This document shows, piece by piece, positions 22,349 to 31,517 of a stretch of DNA of 64,000 nucleotides. Each line of letters starts with the position of its first letter. Positions within the stretch are counted from its first letter, which is position 1. Where the stretch lies: contig CAJTZK010000007.1 in assembly GCA_910583785.1 (NCBI GenBank), positions 62,001 to 126,000 on the forward strand. The letters run 5' to 3'. This DNA is from an uncultured Oscillibacter sp. GTDB lineage: Bacteria; Bacillota; Clostridia; Oscillospirales; Oscillospiraceae. The translations under genes were made by a program, and so were the position numbers. Below the pieces are notes generated by a model. That model did no database searches and was not told the DNA's origin. It was given only the letters and a program-made list of their open reading frames with translations.

Positions 22349-23620
22349 TCAAGCCTCCTTGGGAACGATTTCCGACAGGACCGACCGGGACTCCGTCACG
22401 TTCTCCTGGAGGAAGCGGAGCACGTCTTCCTGGCTGACGGAGTCGAAGACCTGGGGGAAGCGGAAGGGGTCGTAACCGCCAAAATACCCCTCGGTGAGGG
22501 AGACGGCGATGTTCTCAAAGGAGTTCAGCCCCCGGAGATTGGACCCAAAACTGGCCCGGAGGGTCCGCTGGAAGAAGTCCCCGTCCAGCCCCTCCCGGAC
22601 CAGGCGGTCCGCTTCTTTTTGCAGTTCGGCGGCCACGGCCCGGGGCTCCTTGCTCTCGCCCCCGGCGTAGAGGTAGGCCACGCCGGGCATCAGCTCGAAG
22701 GCCCCGCCGAAGCTGGCGTTGATGAGGCCCTGGCTGTAGAGCCGCTGGTACAGGGGGCTGGATTCGCCGAAGAGCAGGTCGCAGGCCAGGTCCCCTAGGA
22801 TCATGGTCCGGAGACGGTCCTCCCCCTCCTGGACCGGGCAGCACTTGTAGCCCGTCAGGAACTGGGGGCTGGAAACCTCCATGGCCAGGCGGGTCTCCCG
22901 GGTTTCCAGGGCCTCCGGCTCCTGGCCGTAGTCCCGGGGGATGGCGGGGCCCCCCTCCTGGGGGAGGATGCGGCGGGCCAGGCCGGAGACCTTGACCGGG
23001 TCCACGCCGCCCACCACCGTCAAAATCATGTTGGAGGGGGTGTAAAAGGCCTTGTGGCACTGGTAGAGGGTTTCCGCCGTGATCTGGGCGATGCTCTCCA
23101 CCGTTCCGGCAATGGAGGTCCGGGCGGTGGAGACCTGGTAGAGGGCCCGGAGCATCCGGACGTAAATCTGCCAGTCGGGGTTGTCCTCGATCATCCGGAT
23201 CTCCTGGCCGATGATACCCTGTTCCTTGGCCACGCTCTCCTGGGTGAACCAGGGGACGGAGACGAAGGACAGTAGAATCTCCAGGTTCTCATCGAAATGG
23301 TCCGTGGAATCAAAGTAGTACCCGGTCATGGAGTTGGAGGTAAAGGCGTTGGGCTCCGCGCCGTTTTTCGCCAGCTCCTGGAGGGCGTTGCCCTCCTTGG
23401 TGTCGAACATCTTGTGCTCCAGGTAGTGGGCGATACCGGCGGGGGTGTCCAGCCACTGGCCGTCCAGGGAGAAGCGGGTGTCCATGCCTCCGTAACGGGT
23501 GGCGAAAAAGGCATATTTCTTGGCGTGGTCCGGCTTGGGGACCACCCGGATTTCCAGGCCGTTGGGCAGGGTTTCGCAGTAGACGGTTTCGCCCAGGCGC
23601 TCGTACAGGATGGGGGTCAT
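22349..23620 (-). CDS. yfmH: M16 peptidase YfmH, EF-P modification-associated
   Basis: A 423-residue M16 (insulinase-family) protein. The zinc-binding HxxEH motif is intact: H65, E68 and H69 in GIAHYLEHKMFDT. It is of the size and type of YfmH, which together with YfmF is needed in Bacillus subtilis for the 5-aminopentanol modification of elongation factor P. The ATG overlaps the yfmF stop by 4 bp, giving a coupled pair. The EF-P gene itself lies at 50507-51076. Confidence 0.92.
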   Translation of the reverse strand: MTPILYERLGETVYCETLPNGLEIRVVPKPDHAKKYAFFATRYGGMDTRFSLDGQWLDTPAGIAHYLEHKMFDTKEGNALQELAKNGAEPNAFTSNSMTGYYFDSTDHFDENLEILLSFVSVPWFTQESVAKEQGIIGQEIRMIEDNPDWQIYVRMLRALYQVSTARTSIAGTVESIAQITAETLYQCHKAFYTPSNMILTVVGGVDPVKVSGLARRILPQEGGPAIPRDYGQEPEALETRETRLAMEVSSPQFLTGYKCCPVQEGEDRLRTMILGDLACDLLFGESSPLYQRLYSQGLINASFGGAFELMPGVAYLYAGGESKEPRAVAAELQKEADRLVREGLDGDFFQRTLRASFGSNLRGLNSFENIAVSLTEGYFGGYDPFRFPQVFDSVSQEDVLRFLQENVTESRSVLSEIVPKEA

Positions 23621-24879
23621 GCCTCCGCCTCCTTTCCCTGTAAGAAGTACACGGTGTCCAGCTTCACCGTGTCCATGGCCGCGAAGATGCGCTCCGGGGT
23701 GACGGCGCGGACCTGGTCCGCCAGGTCCTCCGGGGACTCGTCCCGGCCAGTGGCGGCCTGGCCCAGGTAGAAGTTTTCCAGCTTCCCCTGGGAGTCCCCC
23801 ATGGAGGCGTAGGCGTTTAGCAAGGTGCTCCGGGCGGCCTCCAGCTCCCAGTCCTCCAGGCGGCCCGTCCGGACGGCTTCCAGCTGGGCCATGATCTCGT
23901 CGTAAGCCCTCTGGTAATTTTCAAACTCGATGCCGGAGGAGACGGTGATGAGCCCCTTTTGCCGGTGGAAGAGGGAGGAGGCGTAATAGCAGAGGGACAG
24001 CTTTTCCCGGACGTTCAGGAAGAGCTTGGAGTTGCTGCTGCCGCCAAACAAGGTGTTGCCCAGCAGCAGGGCGGCGGCGTCGCCGCTGCCACAGGCGAAG
24101 CCCATGCCCAGCTTCCCCTGGGTGACGTCCAGACGCTCGGTGATGAAGCGGGGTTCCTCCGGGGGAATGTGGGGCGTAAGCTCCGGCGGGGCGGCGGCGC
24201 CCTTCCGGGGCAGGTCCGCCAGGGCGGCGCGGAGGGCGTCCTCCACGCGGGGGCGCTCTGCGCTGCCGCTGTAGAAAATCTCCAAGCGGGAGGTGGAGAT
24301 CAGCTCCTGGTAGGCGTCAAAGAGCAGCTGGGGGTGGAGGGCGGCGGTGATCTGCTCGTTGCCCAGGCGGGGCACGCCATAGGGCTCCCCCGTGCACATC
24401 TCCTGGAGGAGGCGGCTGTCGGCGTAGGCCCGCTTGTCGTTCAGGATGCTGCGGATGGCGTCGGCGAGGTTGGTTTTCTCACTCTCGAAGTACTCCTCCA
24501 GGAACAGGCCGTCCCGGGTGACGGGATGGCAGATGAGCTCGCCCAGGAGGCCCGCGGCGGGCTCCAGCAGGCGCTCTCCCCCGGGGGCAAAACAGTCGTC
24601 AATGAGACTGGCCACGAAGCCCGCGCACTGGGACTCCCCCTTTTTGCGGATGGTGGTGTCAATCCGGGCGCCATAGAGCTTGTCCAGGCGCTGGGACAGG
24701 GCTCCCATATCCGGGCAGGAGACGGTGCCCCGGCGGAGGATGGCGCCCAGGAGCGCGTTGGCGGAGGCGGTTTCCCACCGCAGGGGGACCACGAACTGGG
24801 CGGAGAGGAGGCTTGTCTTAAATTTCTTCGCCGGGAGGTACGTAAGGAACACGCCGCCGGCGAGCTGGGTTCTTGTCAC
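23617..24879 (-). CDS. yfmF: M16 peptidase-like protein YfmF, EF-P modification-associated
   Basis: A 420-residue M16-fold protein without an HxxEH zinc motif in the equivalent place (the helix reads SANALLGAILRRG), as expected for the inactive YfmF partner of a heterodimeric M16 pair. The C-terminal half keeps the R/Y-type M16 region (CYYASSLFHRQKGLITV). GTG 24879 has AAAAGGAG 9 nt upstream and starts MTRTQLAGGV; the frame is open far upstream but crosses the promoter. First gene of the unit with yfmH, lgt and folD. Confidence 0.9.
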   Translation of the reverse strand: MTRTQLAGGVFLTYLPAKKFKTSLLSAQFVVPLRWETASANALLGAILRRGTVSCPDMGALSQRLDKLYGARIDTTIRKKGESQCAGFVASLIDDCFAPGGERLLEPAAGLLGELICHPVTRDGLFLEEYFESEKTNLADAIRSILNDKRAYADSRLLQEMCTGEPYGVPRLGNEQITAALHPQLLFDAYQELISTSRLEIFYSGSAERPRVEDALRAALADLPRKGAAAPPELTPHIPPEEPRFITERLDVTQGKLGMGFACGSGDAAALLLGNTLFGGSSNSKLFLNVREKLSLCYYASSLFHRQKGLITVSSGIEFENYQRAYDEIMAQLEAVRTGRLEDWELEAARSTLLNAYASMGDSQGKLENFYLGQAATGRDESPEDLADQVRAVTPERIFAAMDTVKLDTVYFLQGKEAEA

Positions 24880-24936
24880 AGAGTTCAGCTCCTTTTGTGG
24901 AATCGGGTCTTTGCCAAAGGCTGTCATTCGTATCCA

Positions 24937-24965
24937 AGTATATACTGAATGGGGCGGGATTGCAA
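24937..24965 (-). promoter_or_regulatory. Promoter of yfmF
   Basis: On the minus strand TTGCAA (24960-24965), 17-bp spacer, TATACT (24937-24942), about 50 bp before the GTG start. Confidence 0.6.
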
Positions 24966-25018
24966 GACTGACATATTTCCCGCCCGCCGGACATAGGTTG
25001 TCCCAGAGGTGAGCGGAT

Positions 25019-26251
25019 ATGAAACAAAAGAAAACTCTTGTCAAGGTCCTCCGGCGGGTGGAGGCGGCCCTTCTGGCGGCGGGGACGCTGTGGGCGGCCG
25101 CCGTCACCGCTGGGAGCGACAGCGCAGCGGCGGCGTTCTCAGCCCTGGCGGAGGCGCTGCCGGAGCGGATGCTCCGCTGGGAGCTGGGGGACCTGCGGAC
25201 GGGGGACGGCCTGTCCCCGGCGGCGGCGCTGGCCATCGGGGAGTCCCCCCTCCTGCTGGCGGCCCGGGGGGACGTGGCGGAGCTCCAGGCCCTGGAGCGG
25301 CAGGAGCCGCCGGAAGAGGACGGGGAAACCCGGGCCCCGGTGACGGTGCCAGTGGAGGAAACCCCGGTGGAGCCCGCGGCCCCCATCGCGGCGGACAACG
25401 GCGTCCCCGCCAAGACGCTGATTCCCACGGACCCCAGCGGCTATACGGTCTGCGGGCGGGTGTACATCAGCAATTCCACCAGCCACGGGCTGTCCGTCCC
25501 GGAACTCCAAAAGCCCTTTGCAGCCTCCCTGGGGGAGGGGGAGCCCCAGGTGCTGATCCTCCATACCCACGGCAGCGAGGCCTATACCCCCGTCCCGGGG
25601 ACGGAGGGAATCGTCTGGTCCGGGGACTACCGGACCACGGACTACCGCTATAATGTGGTAAAGGTGGGGGACGAGATGGCGGAGGTCCTGGGAGAGGCGG
25701 GAATCTCCGTCCTCCATGACCGGACGCTGTACGACTACCCCAACTACACCGGGGCCTATGACCGGGCGCTGGGCTCCATCCGGAAATACCTGGAGCAGTA
25801 CCCCTCTATCCGCTTCGTGCTGGACGTGCACCGGGACGCCATTGAGGACGGGCAGGGGAACCAGTACAAGGCCGTCTCGGAGATTGAGGGCGTGGGGGTC
25901 CCGGCCCAGATGTCCCTGGTGATGGGCAGCGACGGAAGCGGCCTGGAGCACCCGGACTGGCTGGAGAACCTCCGGCTGGCGGTGGCGGTGCAGCAGGACG
26001 TACTGGAGCATTACCCCACGCTGATGCGCCCGGTGCTGCTGCGGAACTCCCGGTATAACCAGCACGCCACCACCGGGTCGCTGCTCCTGGAGGTGGGGGC
26101 CGCCGGGAATTCGCCGGAGGAGGCCATCCTGGCGGGAAGGCTGTTCGCGGAGCGGTTTGCGGCGGTTTTGAAGGAGAAGGGGGAACCCGCGGGGGACGCG
26201 GAAGGCGGGGACAGCCCGGAAGAGGAGAACGGCAGGGAGGCGGCTTCGTGA
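25019..26251 (+). CDS. spoIIP: Stage II sporulation protein P (SpoIIP)
   Basis: A 410-residue membrane-anchored amidase/endopeptidase. One N-terminal membrane helix (about 14-36) precedes a variable region and the SpoIIP catalytic domain (about 175-385): ILHTHGSEAYTP near residue 180, a DYRTTDYRYNVVKVGDEM block, and the LDVHRDAI motif near residue 273. With SpoIID and SpoIIM it removes septal peptidoglycan to drive engulfment of the forespore. ATG 25019 follows AGAGGTGAGCGGAT. It is divergent from yfmF. The 140-residue linker between anchor and catalytic domain is Pro/Glu-rich. Confidence 0.96.
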   Translation: MKQKKTLVKVLRRVEAALLAAGTLWAAAVTAGSDSAAAAFSALAEALPERMLRWELGDLRTGDGLSPAAALAIGESPLLLAARGDVAELQALERQEPPEEDGETRAPVTVPVEETPVEPAAPIAADNGVPAKTLIPTDPSGYTVCGRVYISNSTSHGLSVPELQKPFAASLGEGEPQVLILHTHGSEAYTPVPGTEGIVWSGDYRTTDYRYNVVKVGDEMAEVLGEAGISVLHDRTLYDYPNYTGAYDRALGSIRKYLEQYPSIRFVLDVHRDAIEDGQGNQYKAVSEIEGVGVPAQMSLVMGSDGSGLEHPDWLENLRLAVAVQQDVLEHYPTLMRPVLLRNSRYNQHATTGSLLLEVGAAGNSPEEAILAGRLFAERFAAVLKEKGEPAGDAEGGDSPEEENGREAAS

Positions 26252-26270
26252 GAAGCCGCCTCTTTGTTTT
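26237..26270 (+). terminator. Terminator of spoIIP
   Basis: Stem GAGGCGGCTTC/GAAGCCGCCTC with loop GTGA (26237-26262), overlapping the stop codon and followed by TTTGTTTT. Confidence 0.9.
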
Positions 26271-26274
26271 CCGT

Positions 26275-27402
26275 TTACTGCCGGGCCGCGAACTCGCGGC
26301 CATACTTCAAAAGATTTAGGGCGAATGCGTCCCTCTCATCAGAACTACCGAGGGTATGGGCTTCCATATATTGGATAATATCGTCCTTGCTATAATCATT
26401 AAAAATCAATTCGGCATAGCAGAGATAGAACACGCCAATGGTATTGGTTAAAACTGCTCCACTTGGCTCTGTCTTATAGCGGTCATGCAGAATCCGGTCT
26501 GCCAGATAGATGGCAAGGCAGGTGTTCCGCTCTGCCAACTGGCCGAGCTGTGCGGTTGTGTTTATTCCCAGGTATTTCAATTCCCGCAAAAGGTTCCCAT
26601 AATCTTTCTGTTTATCCTTCTGTTTCTCGTGGTCTTTAGTTTTCATGCCCGCAATTTCCCCAATCCGGCGGTTGAGCTCCTGGAAATTGGGCTTGGTCTT
26701 TAAAACGGCTTCCAATACCACTGCGTCCAATTCACAATCCGGTGTCCCGTAGTCGCTCTTTTCGCTTATCTCCGCTTCTACTTTCGCGCGGTACGTTTCC
26801 AAAAAGTCCCGGATTTCCTGAAACTCTTTGTCCGCCACCTCCAGCAGCCCCGCCAGGCGGGAGAAGCTGCGCCGGATGTCTTTGGGGATGTCGATTTCAC
26901 TTTTATAGCCCAAATCGTGTTCAATTTCCGCCCACGCGTGCTGTAATACAGTGCGGATTTGAATTTCACACTTTATCCCGGCGTATCCCCGGTTCTCCGG
27001 GAGCTTCAGGCGGTCCTCGTTCATTGACACAACGTAGTGGACACTGCAGTAACCGAATTTCTCCGGCCCAAGGGCTTCCCGCTTATTAATCGAGTTCTCC
27101 TTGTCTACGCAGAATTCCCGTTCCACGATTTTTGCCGCCCGCTCCACATCGCTGTCATAGTAAGTGATAATGCGGATGCCAGCGATATCCGTCACCTCGG
27201 ATAAACTCTTGTACTTATCCGACTTGACGTCAATTTTCTGGGTAAGGCTGTCCCGCTCCTTCACCCGGCTGGTAATGGCGTTGCATACAATCCCCTCTTC
27301 TTCCAATATGCACCGCAGCTGGTGTTCCACCTCCCTCGCAAAGCGCTCGTACTTCTTACGCTGCTGGTCATACTGGGTTAAAACAGCCGTTTTGTTGGAC
27401 AT
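26275..27402 (-). CDS. RelA/SpoT-domain (p)ppGpp synthetase-like protein with C-terminal extension
   Basis: A 375-residue protein. Residues 1-210 carry a RelA/SpoT synthetase domain without a hydrolase domain: TSRVKERDSL near residue 44, EVTDIAGIRIITYY near residue 69, FGYCSVHYVV near residue 116, and EIQIRTVLQHAWAEIEHDLGYK from residue 146. Residues 215-375 are an extension I do not recognise, with a Lys-rich KQKDKQKD run near 265. Small alarmone synthetases are usually about 200-250 residues long. ATG 27402 has AAAGGAGGAGC upstream. It is visibly more AT-rich than its neighbours and stands alone, suggesting acquisition. It could make (p)ppGpp, or modify another target as toxSAS enzymes do. 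Confidence 0.85.
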   Translation of the reverse strand: MSNKTAVLTQYDQQRKKYERFAREVEHQLRCILEEEGIVCNAITSRVKERDSLTQKIDVKSDKYKSLSEVTDIAGIRIITYYDSDVERAAKIVEREFCVDKENSINKREALGPEKFGYCSVHYVVSMNEDRLKLPENRGYAGIKCEIQIRTVLQHAWAEIEHDLGYKSEIDIPKDIRRSFSRLAGLLEVADKEFQEIRDFLETYRAKVEAEISEKSDYGTPDCELDAVVLEAVLKTKPNFQELNRRIGEIAGMKTKDHEKQKDKQKDYGNLLRELKYLGINTTAQLGQLAERNTCLAIYLADRILHDRYKTEPSGAVLTNTIGVFYLCYAELIFNDYSKDDIIQYMEAHTLGSSDERDAFALNLLKYGREFAARQ

Positions 27403-27588
27403 GGAAGCTCCTCCTTTCAAGGTAAAAACCCAAGGGATGCGTTTGTCCTATTTTGTCATATTTTTCCTATTATGTCAACTGCCGCCGCTTGGATAGGCCC
27501 TGGTAATTTCCACCGCCGCGCATGAAACCGGGAAAAGCAGGGACCCTAAAACCACCCAACGATTTGAACGCAAAAGGAGTGAGCCCAT

Positions 27589-28815
27589 TTGGAAACAGGA
27601 ATCCATAACACCTCCGAGATCGGGAGGCTGAAAAAGGTCCTGCTCCACCGCCCGGGCCAGGAGCTGGAAAACCTGATGCCGGAGTATTTAGAGCGTCTGC
27701 TCTTCGACGACATCCCCTATCTCCGGGAGGCACAAAAGGAGCACGACGCCTTTGCCGACTGCCTCCGCCAGCAGGGCGTGGAAGTAGTTTACCTCACGGA
27801 CCTGGTGGTGAATTCCATCACCAGCGAAGAGGTCCGGAAGGAACTGGTGGTCCAGTTCCTGGACGAGGCGGGCATCCAGGACCAGAGGAGCCGGGTGCTC
27901 CTGGGGGAGTACCTGGGGAAGATGCCGGACAAGCAGATGGTCTCTACCATGATGGCCGGGGTGCGGAAGAGCCAGCTCCAGGGCGAGAGCGAGAAGCTGG
28001 CGGACCTCTTATCTGCCGCCGGAGACGGGTATCCCTTCGTGGTGGACCCCATGCCAAACCTCTATTTCACCCGGGACCCCTTCGCCACCATCGGCACCGG
28101 CGTGTCCATCCACAAGATGCTGACGGAGACGAGAAACCGGGAGACCCTCTTCGGCAAATTTATCTTCGAGCACAACCCGGAGTATATGCACGCCCCCCGG
28201 TGGTACGACCGGGGCGAGACCTCCTCCCTGGAGGGCGGGGACATCCTGATTCTCAGTCCCCAGGTGCTGGGAGTGGGCATCTCCCAGCGGACCAAGGGGG
28301 ACTCCATCGACACCCTGGCGGAGGCGGTGCTGACCTACAACCGGACGAATTTTAAGAAGCTTCTGGCCTTCAATATCCCGAAAAGCCGGTCCTTCATGCA
28401 CTTGGACACGGTGTTCACCATGGTGGACCGGGACAAGTTCACGGTGCATCCCAATATTCTCTCCAGCATTACAGTGTTCGTCATGGAGCTGGATGAGAAC
28501 AAAAAGATGAAGATCACCCAGGAGGACGGCCGTTTGGAGGACATCCTCAAGGAACACCTGGGGCTGGACCATGTGACGCTGATTGAATGCGGCCGGGGCA
28601 GCGAGGTGGACGCGGCCCGGGAGCAGTGGAACGACGGAAGCAACACCCTGGCCATCGCCCCCGGCGAGGTGGTGGTGTACTCCCGGAACTATGTGACGAA
28701 CCGCTCCCTGGAGGAGGCGGGAATCAAGGTCCACACCATCCCCAGCGCGGAGCTGAGCCGCGGGCGCGGCGGGCCCCGGTGTATGAGCATGCCGCTCTGG
28801 CGGGAGGACCCGTAA
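27589..28815 (+). CDS. arcA: Arginine deiminase
   Basis: A 408-residue enzyme that hydrolyses arginine to citrulline and ammonia. It shows LKKVLLHRPGQELENL at the N-terminus, FTRDPFATIG near residue 163, the HLDTVFTM motif with the catalytic His, and the active-site Cys in GGPRCMSMPL at the C-terminus. The start is TTG 27589 with AAGGAG 9 nt upstream; no ATG is in a suitable place. It is the first gene of an arcA-argF-YfcC unit. Carbamate kinase (arcC), needed to gain ATP, is not in this cluster. Confidence 0.96.
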   Translation: METGIHNTSEIGRLKKVLLHRPGQELENLMPEYLERLLFDDIPYLREAQKEHDAFADCLRQQGVEVVYLTDLVVNSITSEEVRKELVVQFLDEAGIQDQRSRVLLGEYLGKMPDKQMVSTMMAGVRKSQLQGESEKLADLLSAAGDGYPFVVDPMPNLYFTRDPFATIGTGVSIHKMLTETRNRETLFGKFIFEHNPEYMHAPRWYDRGETSSLEGGDILILSPQVLGVGISQRTKGDSIDTLAEAVLTYNRTNFKKLLAFNIPKSRSFMHLDTVFTMVDRDKFTVHPNILSSITVFVMELDENKKMKITQEDGRLEDILKEHLGLDHVTLIECGRGSEVDAAREQWNDGSNTLAIAPGEVVVYSRNYVTNRSLEEAGIKVHTIPSAELSRGRGGPRCMSMPLWREDP

Positions 28816-28822
28816 GGTTCCC

Positions 28823-28871
28823 CTGCCCGAAGGGCGAGTACAATTCCCCCCTTTTCAGGGGGAACCAGAAA
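28823..28871 (+). repeat. Intercistronic stem between arcA and argF
   Basis: GGTTCCCC near 28816 can pair with GGGGGAACC near 28858, with an inner GCCC/GGGC hairpin. There is no T-run, so it more likely affects mRNA stability or partial read-through. Confidence 0.4.
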
Positions 28872-28887
28872 AGGAAGGTAACACAAT

Positions 28888-29886
28888 ATGGCATTGAATT
28901 TAAAAGGCCGCAGCTTTTTAACCCTGGAAGATTTCACCCCCGGCGAAATCCGCTATCTTTTGGACCTGGGCCACGACCTGAAGGCCAAGCGCCGCTCCGG
29001 CGTCTGTGAGCCCGCCCTGAAGGGCAAGCACATCGTGCTCCTCTTCGAGAAGACCTCCACCCGGACACGGTGCTCCTTCGAGGTGGCCGCCACCCAGGAG
29101 GGGGCCCACGTCACCTACCTGGACGCGGGCAGCTCCCAGATGGGCAAGAAAGAATCCCTGGAGGACTCCGCCAAGGTGCTGGGCCGCTTCTTCGACGGCA
29201 TCGAGTACCGGGGCTATGCCCAGCAGGTAGTGGAAGACCTGGCAAAGTGGTCCGGCGTCCCCGTGTGGAACGGCCTCACCGACTGGGACCACCCCACCCA
29301 GATTCTCGCCGACATGATGACCCTGGAAGAGCACTGTTCCAAGCCCCTGAACAAGATGAAGGTGGTCTTCCCCGGCGACGTGCGGAACAACATGTGCTAC
29401 GCCTGGATGATGGGCGCGGCCAAAATGGGCATGCACTTCGTGGGCCTGGGGCCCCAGGAGCTGGCCCAGCAGATGGACCAGGAGCTGGTGAAGCGCGTCT
29501 TCGCCGAGGCCAGGCAAAACGGAGGCCTCATTGAGATCACCGACGACATGGGCTCCTTGAAGGGCGCGGACATGATCTACGGAGACATCTGGGCCTCCAT
29601 GGGCGAGGAGGAGCTGATCCCCAAGCGGGCGGAGCTGCTCTCCCCCTTCCGGGTGACGGAGGAGACTATGAAGGCCACCGGAAACCCGGACGTGCTCTAT
29701 ATGCACTGCCTGCCCTCCTTCCACGACTTTGAGACAAAACTGGCCAAGGAGTGGAAGGACAAGGGCGTGGACATCCGGGAGGTCACCGACGAGGTCTTCC
29801 GGGGCCGCCACAGCGTGGTCTTCGACGAGGCGGAAAACCGGATGCACTCCATCAAGGCCGTCCTGGTGGCCACCATCGGAAAATAA
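28888..29886 (+). CDS. argF: Ornithine carbamoyltransferase (catabolic role likely)
   Basis: A 332-residue carbamoyltransferase, full length. The carbamoyl-phosphate motif STRTRCSFE lies near residue 56, the ornithine-side motif DHPTQILADM near residue 134, and HCLPSF near residue 270. In the arginine deiminase pathway it converts citrulline and phosphate to ornithine and carbamoyl phosphate. The gene lies between arcA and the transporter gene and could be called arcB on context. ATG 28888 follows AAAAGGAAGGTAAC. Confidence 0.96.
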   Translation: MALNLKGRSFLTLEDFTPGEIRYLLDLGHDLKAKRRSGVCEPALKGKHIVLLFEKTSTRTRCSFEVAATQEGAHVTYLDAGSSQMGKKESLEDSAKVLGRFFDGIEYRGYAQQVVEDLAKWSGVPVWNGLTDWDHPTQILADMMTLEEHCSKPLNKMKVVFPGDVRNNMCYAWMMGAAKMGMHFVGLGPQELAQQMDQELVKRVFAEARQNGGLIEITDDMGSLKGADMIYGDIWASMGEEELIPKRAELLSPFRVTEETMKATGNPDVLYMHCLPSFHDFETKLAKEWKDKGVDIREVTDEVFRGRHSVVFDEAENRMHSIKAVLVATIGK

Positions 29887-29901
29887 AGGGGGGACGTCCC
29901 T

Positions 29902-31290
29902 TTGGAACGAGCAAAATTCCGTATGCCTACGGCATACACCATCCTGTTCCTGCTCATCATTTTGGTGGCCCTTTGTACCTGGCTGGTTCCGGCGGGAGCT
30001 TACCAGTACGTGAACGAGGCCCCGGTGGCCGGGACCTACCACGCCGTAGCCCAGAGCCCCCAGGGAGCCGGGGCCGTGCTGAAGGCCGCCTTTGCCGGGT
30101 TCTACGACGCGGTGGACGTGTGCGTGTTCATTTTGATGGTGGGCGGCTTTTTAGGCGTGGTCATGAAAACCGGGGCGGTGGACGCCGGGGTGGGCCGGAT
30201 TATCCAGCGCCTGGGGGGAAGGGAAAAATGGCTCATCCCCATTTTGATGATCGCCTTCGGCCTGGGGGGCACCACCTACGGCATGTGGGAGGAGACCATG
30301 GCCTTCTACCCCCTGCTGATTCCCGTCTTTCTGGCGGCGGGCTATGACGCGGTGGTGGGCATCTCCGTCATTCTCCTGGGGGCCGGGGCGGGCATCATCA
30401 GCTCCACCGTCAATCCCTTCGCCACGGGCATTGCGGCGGGCTTCGCCGGGGTGTCCCTGGGGGAGGGCATCCTCCTCCGGGCCCTCCAATGGGTGGTCTT
30501 CGAGGGGGCGGCGATTTGGTTCGTCATGGCCTACGCCGCCCGGGTGAAGCGGGACCCGGCCCGGTCCGTGGTGGGCGTGGGCGCGGGGAAGATCCAGGCC
30601 AACATGGAAGAGACGGTGGAGTTTACACCCAAGCGGAAGGTCATCATGGCCATCTTCACCCTGACCTTCCTGATTATGATTTACGGCGTCATTCCCTTTG
30701 ATGAGATGGGCCTGCCCCTGCCGACCTTAGGCTGGTGGTTCCCGGAGCTCAGCGCCCTGTTCCTAGTCAGCGGCGTGATCATCGGCCTCATCGACCGCAT
30801 GGGGGAGGAGGCCATTGCCGAGACCTACGTGGCGGGCTGCGCGGATTTGCTGGGGGTGGCCCTGATCATCGGCATCAGCCGGGGCATCACCGTGCTGATG
30901 AACGACGGGCAAATCACCGGCACCATCCTCCACTGGGGAGAACAGGCCCTCTCCGGGGCGGGGCCCGTCAGCTTCGTGCTGCTGGTGTACCTGCTGTACC
31001 TGCCCTTGACGGTGCTGATTCCCTCTTCTTCCGGCCTGGCCACGTTGTCGGTGCCCGTCATGGCCCCCTTGGGCCGCTTCGCCGGGGTGGGAGGCGACCT
31101 GGTGGTGACGGCCTTCCAGTCTGCCTCGGGCCTTGTGAACATCATTACCCCCACGGCGGCGGTGGTGATGGGAGCCCTGGCCCTGGGGCATGTGCCCTAT
31201 GACAAATGGATCCGGTATGTTTGGAAGCTGATTTTGTATTTCTTCCTGCTGACCCTGGTGTTTTTAATCCTGGGCGTAGCCCTGGGATGA
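29902..31290 (+). CDS. YfcC family transporter, probable arginine/ornithine exchanger
   Basis: A 462-residue membrane protein with about 11-12 hydrophobic segments, of the YfcC/DcuC-like family. Family motifs include the GGTTYGMWEETMAFYPLL loop near residue 130, VNPFATGIAAGFAG near residue 172, and LTVLIPSSSGLATLSVP near residue 370. Proteins of this family in arginine deiminase operons are thought to exchange arginine for ornithine; that role is inferred from position, 15 bp after argF. The start is TTG 29902 with GGGGGG upstream. Confidence 0.88.
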   Translation: MERAKFRMPTAYTILFLLIILVALCTWLVPAGAYQYVNEAPVAGTYHAVAQSPQGAGAVLKAAFAGFYDAVDVCVFILMVGGFLGVVMKTGAVDAGVGRIIQRLGGREKWLIPILMIAFGLGGTTYGMWEETMAFYPLLIPVFLAAGYDAVVGISVILLGAGAGIISSTVNPFATGIAAGFAGVSLGEGILLRALQWVVFEGAAIWFVMAYAARVKRDPARSVVGVGAGKIQANMEETVEFTPKRKVIMAIFTLTFLIMIYGVIPFDEMGLPLPTLGWWFPELSALFLVSGVIIGLIDRMGEEAIAETYVAGCADLLGVALIIGISRGITVLMNDGQITGTILHWGEQALSGAGPVSFVLLVYLLYLPLTVLIPSSSGLATLSVPVMAPLGRFAGVGGDLVVTAFQSASGLVNIITPTAAVVMGALALGHVPYDKWIRYVWKLILYFFLLTLVFLILGVALG

Positions 31291-31300
31291 AGCGCAAAAA

Positions 31301-31332
31301 GGACCGCCGCTCCGCTTCGGGGCGGCGGTTCC
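31301..31332 (+). terminator. GC hairpin after the arc unit
   Basis: Stem GGACCGCCGC/GCGGCGGTTCC. It follows the transporter stop by 10 bp; no T-run follows, so termination is probable but weak. Confidence 0.5.
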
Positions 31333-31483
31333 GCAGAAATATGAGCGAGCGGCTCCCGGGCCCGGCGCTCTTTGCGGCGCTTCCGGTTCCGCTGCTGGGG
31401 GGACTTGCTTGGGAGATTTCCCGGCCAGGGGCTTCCTCCGCCTGCCGCTTTCTTCTGCGGGGTTATCCTATTGTGGGAAAGGG

Positions 31484-31512
31484 AAAACCGCCAGCCCTTC
31501 TGGGCTGGCGGT
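31484..31512 (-). terminator. Terminator of the VOC-HAD-membrane unit
   Basis: Stem ACCGCCAGCCC/GGGCTGGCGGT followed on the minus strand by TTTTCCC. Confidence 0.85.
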
Positions 31513-31517
31513 CCAGG

